A DNA stretch of 64,000 bases from Poindextera sp035604135 (GCA_035604135.1 DATNJB010000066.1:1-64000); one strand, 5' to 3'. Shown: positions 33,685 through 41,774, counted from the first letter of the stretch. Translations and numbers: made by a program. Notes: generated by a model from the sequence alone, not told the origin.

Positions 33685-34508
33685 GGCCCGAAGACGTCGA
33701 GACCATCCGGGCCATGGTGCATGCCCGCTCGGGCGTCGTGATCGACCCGGAAAAGACCTACCAGATCGAGACCGGGCTCGCGCCGGTCGCGCGGCGCGCC
33801 GGGTTTGCGAGCCTGCCGGACCTCGTGCAGGCCATCCGCGCGCAACGCGACGAACGCCTGCTCTGGGCGGCGACCGAGGCGCTCACCAGCAGCGAGACGA
33901 GCTTCTTCCGAGATCGCGTCCCGTTCCGCGTCTTTCGCGAGGAGATCCTGCCCTCCCTCATCGCCGATCGCGGCGACAAGCCGATCCGGGTCTGGTGCGC
34001 CGCCGCCGGCACGGGGCAGGAGCCCTACTCGCTGGCGATGATCCTGGACGATGAGCAGGCCAAGCTTGCCGACGCGCGCGTCGAGGTGTTCGCCTCCGAC
34101 ATCTCCGAGCGGTCGCTCGAGCGGGCCCAGCGCGGCCTCTACACCCAATTCGAAGTCCAGCGCGGGCTGCCGATCCGGCTCCTAGTCCGTCACTTCGAGA
34201 AGGTCGACGAGCAGTGGTTGCTGTCGTCGCGCATCCGCCAGATGGTGCGCTGGCGAAGGATCAACCTGTTGGCCGACTTGCGGCCGCTGGGGCGTTTCGA
34301 CGTCATCTTCTGTCGCAATGTCATCACCAGCTTCGACGAGCCGACCGGCCGGCGCGTGCTCGATCAGCTCGCCAATGCGTTGCCGCAGGGCGGCTGGCTG
34401 GTGCTGGGCGCCGACGAAACCGTCGGCGGCGCGAGCGAGCGGCTAAAGCCGGTCGCGGGCCGGCGCGGCATCTATGCGCCGAACCGCGAGGCCCACGCCG
34501 CGGCCTAA
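33681..34508 (+). CDS. cheR: CheR-family protein-glutamate O-methyltransferase, 275 aa
   Basis: CheR N-terminal helices followed by the methyltransferase domain: ALTSSETSFFRD, WCAAAGTGQEPYSLAMIL (SAM site), FASDISERSLERAQRGLYTQFEVQRGLP and FDVIFCRNVITSF. It would methylate receptor glutamates using S-adenosylmethionine. No receptor, cheA or cheB is nearby, so it is an orphan copy co-translated with the CheY-like gene. Confidence 0.9.
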   Translation: MRPEDVETIRAMVHARSGVVIDPEKTYQIETGLAPVARRAGFASLPDLVQAIRAQRDERLLWAATEALTSSETSFFRDRVPFRVFREEILPSLIADRGDKPIRVWCAAAGTGQEPYSLAMILDDEQAKLADARVEVFASDISERSLERAQRGLYTQFEVQRGLPIRLLVRHFEKVDEQWLLSSRIRQMVRWRRINLLADLRPLGRFDVIFCRNVITSFDEPTGRRVLDQLANALPQGGWLVLGADETVGGASERLKPVAGRRGIYAPNREAHAAA

Positions 34509-34524
34509 GCGGGCGCGCGCTGAT

Positions 34525-34662
34525 CTAGTGCGAGGCGTCGTGGGCGGTGTCGGTGACCGCGTTGCCGACGGCGCTGACGTCCTTGCCGGCACCGGCGATC
34601 GTGTTGCAGGCGGCCACCGCGAGGCCAAGAGCGAGGACGGTCAAAAGGGCGAGCTTGCGCAT
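34525..34662 (-). CDS. ecnB: Entericidin A/B family lipoprotein, 45 aa
   Basis: A 45-aa frame: basic MRKLALLTVLALGL signal, lipobox VAAC with lipidated Cys19, then NTIAGAGKDVSAVGNAVTDTA, the typical entericidin body. It would sit in the envelope and is linked to stationary-phase or stress responses in other bacteria. An EcfG-type promoter lies upstream at 34699-34723, which fits GSR control. Convergent with cheR, 16 bp apart. Confidence 0.88.
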   Translation of the reverse strand: MRKLALLTVLALGLAVAACNTIAGAGKDVSAVGNAVTDTAHDASH

Positions 34663-34698
34663 CGAGGTTTGCCTCCCGGGCGTAAAGGACGAGCACCC

Positions 34699-34723
34699 AA
34701 CGGCTAAGCCGCCGCGCGGTTCC
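34699..34723 (-). promoter_or_regulatory. EcfG promoter for the entericidin gene
   Basis: On the minus strand GGAAC (34723-34719), 16 bp, CGTT (34702-34699): an exact EcfG consensus. It lies across the 3' end of phyK and would give a leader of about 30 nt before the ATG at 34662. Confidence 0.8.
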
Positions 34724-36437
34724 CTCGGCCGCGGCGGCCGGTGTCGCCTTGGCCGCCCGCGCTGCGCGCCTTCGGCGTCGGAAACACCAGGCTGGCGGTG
34801 ACGCCGCCGCCGCTGTTCGCCACGACCTCCATGCGGCCGCGGAGCTGTCGTGCGAAGGCGCTCATCAGCTGACGCCCAACGCCCGCTTTGGCGAGCTCGG
34901 GGGTCGCGCCGGAGCCCTCGTCGATGATCGCGAGCTCGGCATCGTCGCCCGTCACCGAGAAGCGTACGCGCAACAGCCCGCCGCGCAGGGCCAGCGCGTG
35001 CTTCTGCGCGTTGGTGATCGCCTCGACCGCAAACAGCGCAAGCGGCGCGAGCTTGTCGGGATCGATGATCAGCGGATCGGCGTCGAGTTGGGTCGCGATC
35101 ACCTCGCCATGTTCCTGCTGTTCGACGACGAGCTGGGCGAGCAGGTCGGCGAGAAACTGGCGGATATCGACGCGCTTGAAGTCAGCGCCCTGGTAGAGCG
35201 CGCGGTAGATGAGGGCCAGCGCGTTGATCCGCTGGCGGGTGTCGAAGATGGCGTCCCGCGCCGCCGGATCGCCGAGCGCTCGCTGCTGCATGCTGAGCAG
35301 CGAGCTGATAACCTGCAGATTGTTGCGCACACGGTGATGGATCTCGCGCATCAGCTCGTCCTTCTCGGCCAACGACGCGGCGACCTGGCCGTCGCGGGCC
35401 GTGATCGCGTCGGCCATCACGTCTAGGGCCTGCGCCAGCTCGCGGATCTCCGGCGGCGCGCGGCTGGCCTGCAACGGCCGGACCGTGAAGCGACCCTTGG
35501 CGTAGATGTCGGCGATCCGCTGCAGGTAGTGCAGCCAGCGCACCACGACCCGCTCAGTCACCACCAGCACGGCGATCAGCGCCGTGAGGAAGGCGAGCAG
35601 CGGCAAGAAGACGCCCGAAAGCAGGTTCAGCCTCGCCCAGGAGAACCAGCCCTGCGATGGTGCCGAGAGCATGACGGAGACGTCGCCGATCAGCGGCGCG
35701 ATCGAATAGACCCGCAGTTGGCCACGCAGATCGCGCCCATAGTCGATCGCCGCGCCGCGTGAACCCACTCCCCGCAGGCTCTGCGCAAGCGTGGCGGGGA
35801 AAGCCCCTGTGTCGGTGCGGCTGAGGAAGCGGCCGCGATCGTCGACCAGGGCCACCGCTGTGCCGGGCGGCAGGCTCGGGTCGGAGAGGTCCGGCTGTAG
35901 GCTCCTCAGGCTGACCACCGCCGCCATCGCCCCGTCGAAGCTCCCGTCCGGCGCGGTGACGCGCTCGGCGGCGAGGAGCGCGGGCTGAGACCCGCTCAAC
36001 GATCGTGGGGCGCGCACGGCGACCGACGTCGTCCCCTCGGCCAAGCGCACGAACCAGTCGCTCGACCGGCGCGCCGGATCGGCAGGAACACCGGCCGCGG
36101 CGCAGGCGACTCGCCCCTGCCGGTCGAAACGGATCAAGTTTTCGTAGCCGCCGAGCCGCCCGCTGATTTCACCGAGCCGGCTGGTGCAGTCCAGGCCGAT
36201 CGACTCCGGTCCAAGCGTCTCGAGCAACACGCTGGCGCCGGCGAGCTGGACCCGGGCCGTGGCGGCGCTGCGCACCGCCGCAAGCGCCAGGCCCGCGTGC
36301 TGCTCCTCGGCGTCCTTGCGAAAGGCGATGGTGGCCTGCGCCACGCCGATCAGCAGGACTGGCAGAAGCGCAAGCGCCACCGCCGCGCCGAGCCGCGAGC
36401 GGATCGTGGTGAAGGGCCCCCACGCCAGCCTCGCCAT
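34704..36437 (-). CDS. phyK: GSR sensor histidine kinase PhyK, HWE/HisKA_2 type, 577 aa
   Basis: Two transmembrane segments (about residues 15-37 and 275-297) enclose a periplasmic sensor region, then a HAMP-like segment and a HisKA_2 kinase with LMREIHHRVRNNLQVISSLL (His367/368) and the ATPase motifs AVEAITNAQKHA and IDEGSGATPE. The position in the ecfG-nepR-phyR locus fits PhyK, which phosphorylates PhyR on stress. It starts 36 bp after the ecfG stop. Confidence 0.9.
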   Translation of the reverse strand: MARLAWGPFTTIRSRLGAAVALALLPVLLIGVAQATIAFRKDAEEQHAGLALAAVRSAATARVQLAGASVLLETLGPESIGLDCTSRLGEISGRLGGYENLIRFDRQGRVACAAAGVPADPARRSSDWFVRLAEGTTSVAVRAPRSLSGSQPALLAAERVTAPDGSFDGAMAAVVSLRSLQPDLSDPSLPPGTAVALVDDRGRFLSRTDTGAFPATLAQSLRGVGSRGAAIDYGRDLRGQLRVYSIAPLIGDVSVMLSAPSQGWFSWARLNLLSGVFLPLLAFLTALIAVLVVTERVVVRWLHYLQRIADIYAKGRFTVRPLQASRAPPEIRELAQALDVMADAITARDGQVAASLAEKDELMREIHHRVRNNLQVISSLLSMQQRALGDPAARDAIFDTRQRINALALIYRALYQGADFKRVDIRQFLADLLAQLVVEQQEHGEVIATQLDADPLIIDPDKLAPLALFAVEAITNAQKHALALRGGLLRVRFSVTGDDAELAIIDEGSGATPELAKAGVGRQLMSAFARQLRGRMEVVANSGGGVTASLVFPTPKARSAGGQGDTGRRGRGNRAAA

Positions 36438-36473
36438 CGCCCGCCTTTCTCGCGAACCTCAGGGACCAGACCG

Positions 36474-37082
36474 TCAGCGGGTCTGGGCCATGTGTTCGAC
36501 CGCAGCCAGGATCGCGCCCATCGCCTCGCTCGCCGCCCGGCCGTCGCGCGGGTAGGCGCCGGCTTCGAGGATGCTCTGCAGAGCCCGCCGCGCGCGGCTG
36601 ACCCGGCTCTTCACCGTGCCGACGGCGCAGCCGCAGATCTCGGCCGCTTCCTCGTAGGCGAACCCGCCGGCGCCGACCAGGATCAGGGCCTCGCGCTGCT
36701 CGGCCGGCAACATCGCCAGGGCAAGGCGCATCTCGTCGAGGGCGACGGGCGACTGCGGATCGTCGACCGCGACCAGGGTGCGCTCGGCCGCCTCCTGGTC
36801 CAGCTGGGTCTGGCGCCAGGATCGCCGCTTCTCCGAATAGAACTGGTTGCGAAGGATCATGAAGGTCCAGGCCTTCATGTTGGTGCCCATCTGGTAGCTG
36901 GCGCGAGCGTCCCACGCCTTCATCAGAGCATCCTGCGCCAGGTCGTCGGCGCTGGCCTGATCGCCGGTGAGCGTACGCGCAAAAGCGCGCAGATGCGGGA
37001 TCAACGCGACAAGTTCACGCTTGAAACGGCCCTCCATGGCCGGGCTGGCGCCGCCGTTCGCGGCCTCGCGCTCAGTCTTCAT
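36474..37082 (-). CDS. ecfG: ECF sigma factor EcfG (SigT), general stress response, 202 aa
   Basis: ECF15-type sigma: region 2 LRAFARTLTGDQASADDLAQDALMKAW with WTFMILRNQFYSEKRR, region 4 LPAEQREALILVGAGGFAYEEAAEICGCAVGTVKSRVSRAR. ATG 37082 lies in the last 11 bases of nepR, so the sigma and its anti-sigma are translationally coupled; upstream in-frame codons are not conserved. It directs transcription from GGAAC-N16/17-CGTT promoters, five of which are seen nearby. Confidence 0.95.
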   Translation of the reverse strand: MKTEREAANGGASPAMEGRFKRELVALIPHLRAFARTLTGDQASADDLAQDALMKAWDARASYQMGTNMKAWTFMILRNQFYSEKRRSWRQTQLDQEAAERTLVAVDDPQSPVALDEMRLALAMLPAEQREALILVGAGGFAYEEAAEICGCAVGTVKSRVSRARRALQSILEAGAYPRDGRAASEAMGAILAAVEHMAQTR

Positions 37083-37317
37083 CTGCGCCCGACAACGCCT
37101 CATCGCCGCGACGCAGGATGTCGAGGAACTCCTGCGGGATCGGCTCGTTGACCACCTGCTCGAACATCTGGCGCAGCTTCACGCCGATCGCCTGCTGGCG
37201 CAGGCGCGCCTCGTCGATGGCGCGCCTGGGCTCGTGGGCGGGCGGCGGCTTGCGGCCGCGTCCGCCGGGTCCGCTACTGCTCTCCAAGCTGTACCCCCCT
37301 CCGCTTTGACGCATCAT
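37072..37317 (-). CDS. nepR: Anti-sigma factor NepR, 81 aa
   Basis: The NepR core is conserved: AIGVKLRQMFEQVVNEPIPQEFLDILRRGDEA, preceded by a disordered Gly/Pro/Arg region. NepR holds EcfG until phosphorylated PhyR binds it. Three start codons are stacked (GTG 37320, ATG 37317, ATG 37314); 37317 was chosen for spacing to an upstream AGG. First gene of nepR-ecfG-phyK. Confidence 0.93.
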   Translation of the reverse strand: MMRQSGGGYSLESSSGPGGRGRKPPPAHEPRRAIDEARLRQQAIGVKLRQMFEQVVNEPIPQEFLDILRRGDEALSGADED

Positions 37318-37341
37318 CACAAGACCTGACCCCGCACAGCG

Positions 37342-37366
37342 AACGCGCGAGGTGCGCCTGGGTTCC
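37342..37366 (-). promoter_or_regulatory. EcfG promoter for nepR-ecfG
   Basis: Minus-strand GGAAC (37366-37362), 16 bp, CGTT (37345-37342). The predicted start near 37335 gives a short leader; autoregulation of the operon by EcfG is known in other alphaproteobacteria. Confidence 0.85.
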
Positions 37367-37385
37367 AGAAAACAAGCTTGACGGA

Positions 37386-37410
37386 GGAACCAACCGTCAA
37401 GCGTCGCGTT
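37386..37410 (+). promoter_or_regulatory. EcfG promoter for phyR
   Basis: Plus-strand GGAAC (37386-37390), 16 bp, CGTT (37407-37410), about 85 bp before the phyR ATG. It faces away from the nepR promoter, only 20 bp apart at the GGAAC boxes. Confidence 0.85.
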
Positions 37411-37495
37411 TGCTCATTCGCGGACCGGCCTCGCTGGCGCCATCATCCTGTGATGTCGTCGCCTGCGCCTCGCCCTTGAACGCGGAGGGGAGTTC

Positions 37496-38299
37496 ATGAG
37501 TTTGCTCGCAACGTTGGCCCCGCACCTTCCCTACGTCCGCCGCTATGCCCGCGCACTGACCGGCGACCAAAACGTGGGCGACGCGTACGTGCGGGTCGCG
37601 CTCGAGGCGCTGGCCGCCGGCGAGCGGACGCTGGCCCCGGGCAAGAGCCCGCGCGTGGCGCTCTACCATGTGTTCCACACGATCTGGGGCTCGACCGGCG
37701 CTCAGCTGGAGAGCCGCGCGGACGATGCGCCGCCGGCTGCGGGAGCCGATCCCTCGGCGCGGCTGCTCAGGATCGCGCCGCGGTCGCGGCAGGCTTTCCT
37801 GCTCACGGCGCTCGAAGGGTTTACGCCCAGCGAAGCCGCCCAGATCCTCGACGCCGATTTTGCGGAAGTGGAGCGGCTGATCGCCACCGCGCAGAGCGAG
37901 ATCGACGCCGAGCTGGCCACGGACGTGCTGATCATCGAGGACGAACCGGTAATCGCCACCGACATCGAGGCGCTGGCCAGGGAGCTCGGGCATGAGGTGG
38001 TCGGCATCGCCGCCACCCACGCGGAGGCGATCGAGGTGGCCGCACGCCGACGGCCGGGCCTCGTGCTGGCGGACATCCAGCTCGCCGACGGATCCTCCGG
38101 CGTGGACGCCGCCCGCGAGATCCTCAGCCGCTTCGACGTGCCGGTGATCTTCATCACCGCCTTCCCGGAGCGGCTCCTGACCGGCGAGCGGCCGGAGCCG
38201 ACCTTCCTGATCACCAAGCCCTTCCTGCCTGAGACGGTGAAAGCGGCGATCGGACAAGCGCTGTTCTTCCACCCGGCGCGCAACAAGCAAGCCGCGTAG
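37496..38299 (+). CDS. phyR: GSR response regulator PhyR (sigma-like domain plus receiver), 267 aa
   Basis: N-terminal sigma-factor mimic (LPYVRRYARALTGDQNVGDAYVRVALEAL ... FLLTALEGFTPSEAAQILD) and C-terminal receiver with VLIIEDEPVIATDIEAL, phosphoacceptor Asp193 in LVLADIQLADGSSG and LITKPFLPETV. When phosphorylated it frees the mimic domain to bind NepR. Own promoter of the EcfG type; a GSR sRNA gene follows. Confidence 0.95.
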   Translation: MSLLATLAPHLPYVRRYARALTGDQNVGDAYVRVALEALAAGERTLAPGKSPRVALYHVFHTIWGSTGAQLESRADDAPPAAGADPSARLLRIAPRSRQAFLLTALEGFTPSEAAQILDADFAEVERLIATAQSEIDAELATDVLIIEDEPVIATDIEALARELGHEVVGIAATHAEAIEVAARRRPGLVLADIQLADGSSGVDAAREILSRFDVPVIFITAFPERLLTGERPEPTFLITKPFLPETVKAAIGQALFFHPARNKQAA

Positions 38300-38444
38300 C
38301 CCTCGCCGCGGCGGCGCGGAATTGCCCCGAAGATTCTCTTCCTCGCTTTCCTGGTGCTGCTGGCGGTGAGCTTCGCCATGCGAGCCCTGCGCGCGCGTTC
38401 GATGGTTTAGCGTCGCGGGAGCGGAAGAAACTCGCCCCGCCGGT

Positions 38445-38469
38445 GGAACCGCCCCGAGGCATGGCCGTT
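38445..38469 (+). promoter_or_regulatory. EcfG promoter for the GsrN-like sRNA
   Basis: GGAAC (38445-38449), 16 bp, CGTT (38466-38469). No protein-coding frame starts within the next 120 bases; instead a structured region and terminator follow. Confidence 0.82.
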
Positions 38470-38475
38470 CTCAGC

Positions 38476-38597
38476 CGTGCGGAGGCGGCGACGCCCCCCC
38501 GACTTGAGGCTGGTGAGAGCCAGCCAGCCGTCTCCGCACCCTTTTTCTCGATGATGCGAACTCGAAAGGCGGCTCTTCAGGGGCCGCCTTCTTCTTG
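38476..38597 (+). ncRNA. gsrN: GsrN-like stress-response small RNA
   Basis: A transcript of about 120 nt is predicted from the EcfG promoter to the terminator at 38565-38596. A perfect 8-bp long-range stem (GTGCGGAG 38477-38484 with CTCCGCAC 38532-38539) encloses a run of seven cytosines (38494-38500) and a hairpin GGCTGG-TGAGAG-CCAGCC (38508-38525). Caulobacter GsrN is an EcfG(SigT)-controlled sRNA that binds targets such as katG mRNA through a C-rich loop; as I recall its homologues often sit near the GSR locus. Identity is inferred from promoter, location and structure; both ends are predicted. Confidence 0.75.
38565..38596 (+). terminator. Intrinsic terminator of the GsrN-like sRNA
   Basis: AAGGCGGC (38566-38573) and GCCGCCTT (38583-38590) form a perfect 8-bp stem with a 9-base loop, followed by CTTCTT. 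Confidence 0.85.
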
Positions 38598-38618
38598 CCC
38601 GGCCGCCCGCGTCCGGAG

Positions 38619-38643
38619 GGAACCGGGGTTCACCGCGGCCGTT
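38619..38643 (+). promoter_or_regulatory. EcfG promoter for the 79-aa gene
   Basis: GGAAC (38619-38623), 16 bp, CGTT (38640-38643), about 40 bp before the GTG at 38684. Confidence 0.78.
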
Positions 38644-38683
38644 CGACCGGCGTGGACAGAAATGCTCTCCAACGAGGGGCGCG

Positions 38684-38923
38684 GTGGCGTTTTGGAGCCC
38701 AAGCAAGCCGCCAGAATCGGTCGAGCCGGCGGCGACGATGGACGCGGACACGCTGAAAAGCGAACTGGGTCACGCCTATGAGCGCGGACGCAGCGAAGAG
38801 CGCGCCCGCCGGGCCGGACGCGTCGTCTTCCTGGCGCTCGCCGCGCATGATGGGTCTTTTGCCGGCGCGGGCGCGGACATCGACAGGACGCTCGCTGCGG
38901 CGATGGGTCAGATCAAGGTCTGA
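38684..38923 (+). CDS. Small GSR-controlled hypothetical protein, 79 aa
   Basis: GTG 38684 is preceded by GAGGGG; an ATG at 38738 is an alternative. The protein is soluble and helical with an Arg/Glu-rich middle (LGHAYERGRSEERARRAGRVVFLALAA). The preceding EcfG promoter makes it a probable stress-regulon member. No family recognised. Confidence 0.65.
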   Translation: MAFWSPSKPPESVEPAATMDADTLKSELGHAYERGRSEERARRAGRVVFLALAAHDGSFAGAGADIDRTLAAAMGQIKV

Positions 38924-38957
38924 GACCGCTCGGGGTCGCCGACGACGAACGCGCTCG

Positions 38958-39614
38958 CTAGCGGCTGTCGGACGCCGTCGCAGCCTGGATGAGCGCGCTG
39001 ATCTGGTCGGTCGAGCCCGCCGCCTGGGTCAGCGCGCGCCCCGGGGTGGGGTTCGGCGCCGGCACGGCCGCGGTCAGCTGGTTCATCGCCGTCTGGGCGA
39101 CCGTCCGAACGGCGGTCTCGGCAGCGTCGGCTGCGGCGTTCTGCGTGCCCTGATAGATGAAACCATAGGTGGGGTAGACGGTCTTGCCGAGGTCGCGGAC
39201 GGGGTCGTACCAGACCTTGACCTGACTCCAGTCGCCGGCCGGCGAGACGTCGACGACGGTGACATCGCGCTCCACCTGACCCCGACGGCCCTCGATGATC
39301 GACCAGTTCGCTTGGGTGACCTGAATCACGCGGTCAGTGAGCACCTGGCTGACGACGGCGACGTGGCCTTTGTTCATCACCCCGTTCGGCTTGAAGACCA
39401 GGACGGCCCCGGCCTTCGGCGCAAACCCCTGCGCGTACTTGCCGGCGGCCTGCTTCCACCAGGTCCAGGCGTCGCCGAAAATCTGGATGCCGGAGATCAT
39501 TCGCGCGAAGGGAACGCACTGCCAATAATCAGCGGCCTGAGCCTGGCCTGCGCTCGCCGCGATCACGAACGCCACGGCGACGGGGCCTAACGCGGCCCTT
39601 ATCCCCTTACGCAT
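38958..39614 (-). CDS. Secreted CHAP-domain hydrolase, 218 aa
   Basis: Signal peptide with AQA cleavage near residue 27, then a CHAP (NlpC/P60-like) amidase domain: catalytic Cys33 in QCVPFARMISGI and His84 in MNKGHVAVVSQV, ending with TYGFIYQG. A low-complexity Ala/Thr tail follows. It likely cleaves peptidoglycan peptides outside the inner membrane. ATG 39614 was chosen over upstream codons because it begins the signal peptide; the AT-rich stretch 39640-39700 could hold its promoter. Confidence 0.87.
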   Translation of the reverse strand: MRKGIRAALGPVAVAFVIAASAGQAQAADYWQCVPFARMISGIQIFGDAWTWWKQAAGKYAQGFAPKAGAVLVFKPNGVMNKGHVAVVSQVLTDRVIQVTQANWSIIEGRRGQVERDVTVVDVSPAGDWSQVKVWYDPVRDLGKTVYPTYGFIYQGTQNAAADAAETAVRTVAQTAMNQLTAAVPAPNPTPGRALTQAAGSTDQISALIQAATASDSR

Positions 39615-40311
39615 GTGCTGGGTCTCCCCCCGGCCCGGAACTGACGTTTGGATAACCATCCCGGCCAAAGATGAAAAGAAAAATAATATCCGGGCGTGTC
39701 CTTTCGGCCACGCTTGTTGCAGCGGCCCTCCCCGGCAGGCGGAAGCCCCACATCCAGCGACGCGCAGGCCACTCGACAAGATTGTGTGACGCGGTTGCCA
39801 GTGTCGGCGGCGCCAAGCGCATGCTTAGCCAAATTGAACGCGCCAGTGCGTCCTTCATAAGGCGGCCGAGAAACCGAAACCGCATTCGCGAACAACAGCT
39901 GTCATGAATATAGTCCATGTAGATCGAGTAGCCGATCTCTCCAGAATACACAAGGAACCCGCTGCCCCCGCCGCTCTTGCGGGCTTTCGCCCCACGTGAC
40001 CGATGACAAGATCAGAAACCCGAACGGGTCAGCCAGCCGGGCCGCGGGCGCCCCGAACTGGGCGCCGACGATCGCCGCGGCGCCTGAAATTGCGGCGCCG
40101 AGCAGCGGCGCGGCGCGGGTCTCCGCCGCGGCGGCGGGCCAAACAAGGTAAATGGCCGCGGCATTGGGCGAGGCTCGGAACGATCCTGAGCGAGCGAGGT
40201 CAGCGGGTTGATCGGCTTGGCTTCGGGCATGGCGAGATCCCGATCCGGGTGGAACGGTTCTTTCGTCCCGCGCCGAGCACGGGGCATGCCACCGCGGGAG
40301 CGCGCGCCGGC
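39615..40311. other. 697-bp stretch without a confident gene; possible decayed minus-strand gene
   Basis: 39615-39900 looks like the upstream region of the CHAP gene. In 39965-40230, the minus strand shows a plausible N-terminus from ATG 40230 (MPEAKPINPLTSLAQDRSEP) that then turns to Arg/Pro-rich nonsense, while the neighbouring frame has a protein-like hydrophobic run (LGAAISGAAAIVGAQFGAP, then FGFLILSSVTWG). This is what a frameshifted short membrane-protein gene would look like. No terminator, RNA gene or repeat stands out. Confidence 0.35.
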
Positions 40312-40854
40312 CTACTCGCCTGCCAGTGGGTAGGATCGCTCGAGGCGGTAGGTCGACCCTCCGCGACCGAGCCGGCTGGAATAGAGGCCGAACGCCGAGC
40401 AAGCGAACGGTGGCGAGCGCAGCAAGCCCTGGGCCTCGATCCACGCAGCGACACGGGCCGGCTCGCCGCGATTGAGGTAGGCCAGCGTCAGGTGCGGCCG
40501 CCACGGCCGCGTGTCGGGCGGCAGGCCCACGCGCCGCGCAGCGCGCACACAGCGGCGCGCCAGCCGCTCCAGCGCCGGATCGGGCGCGACGCCGGCCCAG
40601 ACAGCGCGCACCACCCCGGAATCGTCGAAGCTTCCGACGCCCTCAAGGGCGATGACAAGCGGCGCGCCGGCGATCCTGTCAAGCTCGGCGTCGAGGTCGT
40701 CGGCGGTCGTCTCGATGATCTCGCCGAAGAACCTCAGCGTGATGTGCAGGCTCTCGGGCGGCCGCCAGCGCGCGCCGGGCAGACCCTGCTGGCGGCGGGC
40801 GAGCAGCTCGGCGATCTCCGGCGGGATGGCCAGGGCGGCGAACAGGCGGATCAT
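40312..40854 (-). CDS. thpR: RNA 2',3'-cyclic phosphodiesterase (2H phosphoesterase), 180 aa
   Basis: Two HxT motifs of the 2H superfamily are present: HITL (His37, Thr39) and HLTL (His121, Thr123). ThpR/LigT hydrolyses 2',3'-cyclic phosphates and shows 2'-5' RNA ligase activity in vitro. ATG 40854 follows GGGAG. Divergent from the Bax-inhibitor-like gene. Confidence 0.9.
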   Translation of the reverse strand: MIRLFAALAIPPEIAELLARRQQGLPGARWRPPESLHITLRFFGEIIETTADDLDAELDRIAGAPLVIALEGVGSFDDSGVVRAVWAGVAPDPALERLARRCVRAARRVGLPPDTRPWRPHLTLAYLNRGEPARVAAWIEAQGLLRSPPFACSAFGLYSSRLGRGGSTYRLERSYPLAGE

Positions 40855-40988
40855 CGCGCGCAAACTCCCTTGCCTCCGGCCGATGGCGCAAAGGCCGATA
40901 CGGCTTGCCCGCCCTTGCGGGCCGGCGCATCCTTGCCGATATCAGGGCCCGCGCCCACGCATGGGCCAATCTTAAGGATCGATTCTCG

Positions 40989-41747
40989 ATGAGCGACTTC
41001 AACCGCGACTATCCGCGCCCCGCCCCCCAGGCGGGCGCCGCCGACATGGCGGTCGACGCGGGGCTGCGCGCGTTCATGCTCGGCGTCTACAACAAGGTGG
41101 GCCTCGGCCTGCTCATATCGGCCGCTCTGGCCTACGTGACCTCCAGCGTTCCGGCCGTGCGCGATCTGCTGTTCCAGCAGGTCATGACGACGCGCGGGTT
41201 AGCCGAGACCTACACCCTGCTCGGCTGGGTCGTGGCGATCGCGCCGCTGCCGGTGCTGCTGCTCGGCCGCCTGGCGTTCCGGCAGAGCCCGCGGTCGAGC
41301 GGCATTGTCTACTGGTCGGTCGTCGCGCTGTTCGGCGCGTCGCTCGGCATCTGGGCGCTGCTCTACACCGGCGCCTCGATCTTCATGACCTTCCTGATCA
41401 CCTCTGCGGCCTTCGGCAGCCTGAGCCTGGTCGGCTACACCACCAAACGCGACCTGACGGGGCTCGGGAGCTTCCTGATGATCGGCCTGGTCGGCTTGAT
41501 CATCGCCATGTTCGTGAGCGTCTTCTTCGCAACGCCAGGGATGCAGTTCGTGATCAACGTGATCGGCGTGCTCATCTTCGCCGGCTTGATCGCCTACAAC
41601 ACCCAGCGGCTGAAGCTGACCTACTACCAGCTCGGCGGCGACCAGGCGGCGATGAGCGTCGCCACCAACTACGGCGCTCTCAGCCTCTACCTCGACTTCC
41701 TCAACCTGTTCCTCTTCCTGCTCAGGCTGACGGGCGCCCGCCGCTAG
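40989..41747 (+). CDS. Bax inhibitor-1/YccA family membrane protein, 252 aa
   Basis: Seven hydrophobic segments and the family end motif GALSLYLDFLNLFLFLLRL, with FMLGVYNKVGLGLLISAALAYV at the N-terminus. These inner-membrane proteins are thought to form pH-sensitive leak channels or modulate FtsH. A strong terminator follows. Confidence 0.9.
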   Translation: MSDFNRDYPRPAPQAGAADMAVDAGLRAFMLGVYNKVGLGLLISAALAYVTSSVPAVRDLLFQQVMTTRGLAETYTLLGWVVAIAPLPVLLLGRLAFRQSPRSSGIVYWSVVALFGASLGIWALLYTGASIFMTFLITSAAFGSLSLVGYTTKRDLTGLGSFLMIGLVGLIIAMFVSVFFATPGMQFVINVIGVLIFAGLIAYNTQRLKLTYYQLGGDQAAMSVATNYGALSLYLDFLNLFLFLLRLTGARR

Positions 41748-41774
41748 ACGGGTCGAAGTCCGGACGAACAATAG

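Noticed and set aside
38326..38410. Short hydrophobic frame directly after phyR (ILFLAFLVLLAVSFAM)
   Set aside because: In frame with the phyR stop and has no ATG, GTG or TTG before the hydrophobic part; only an ATT could start it.
39607..39951. 114-codon minus-strand frame upstream of the CHAP gene
   Set aside because: Overlaps the CHAP signal-peptide region in another frame, with no ribosome-binding site and no protein-like pattern.
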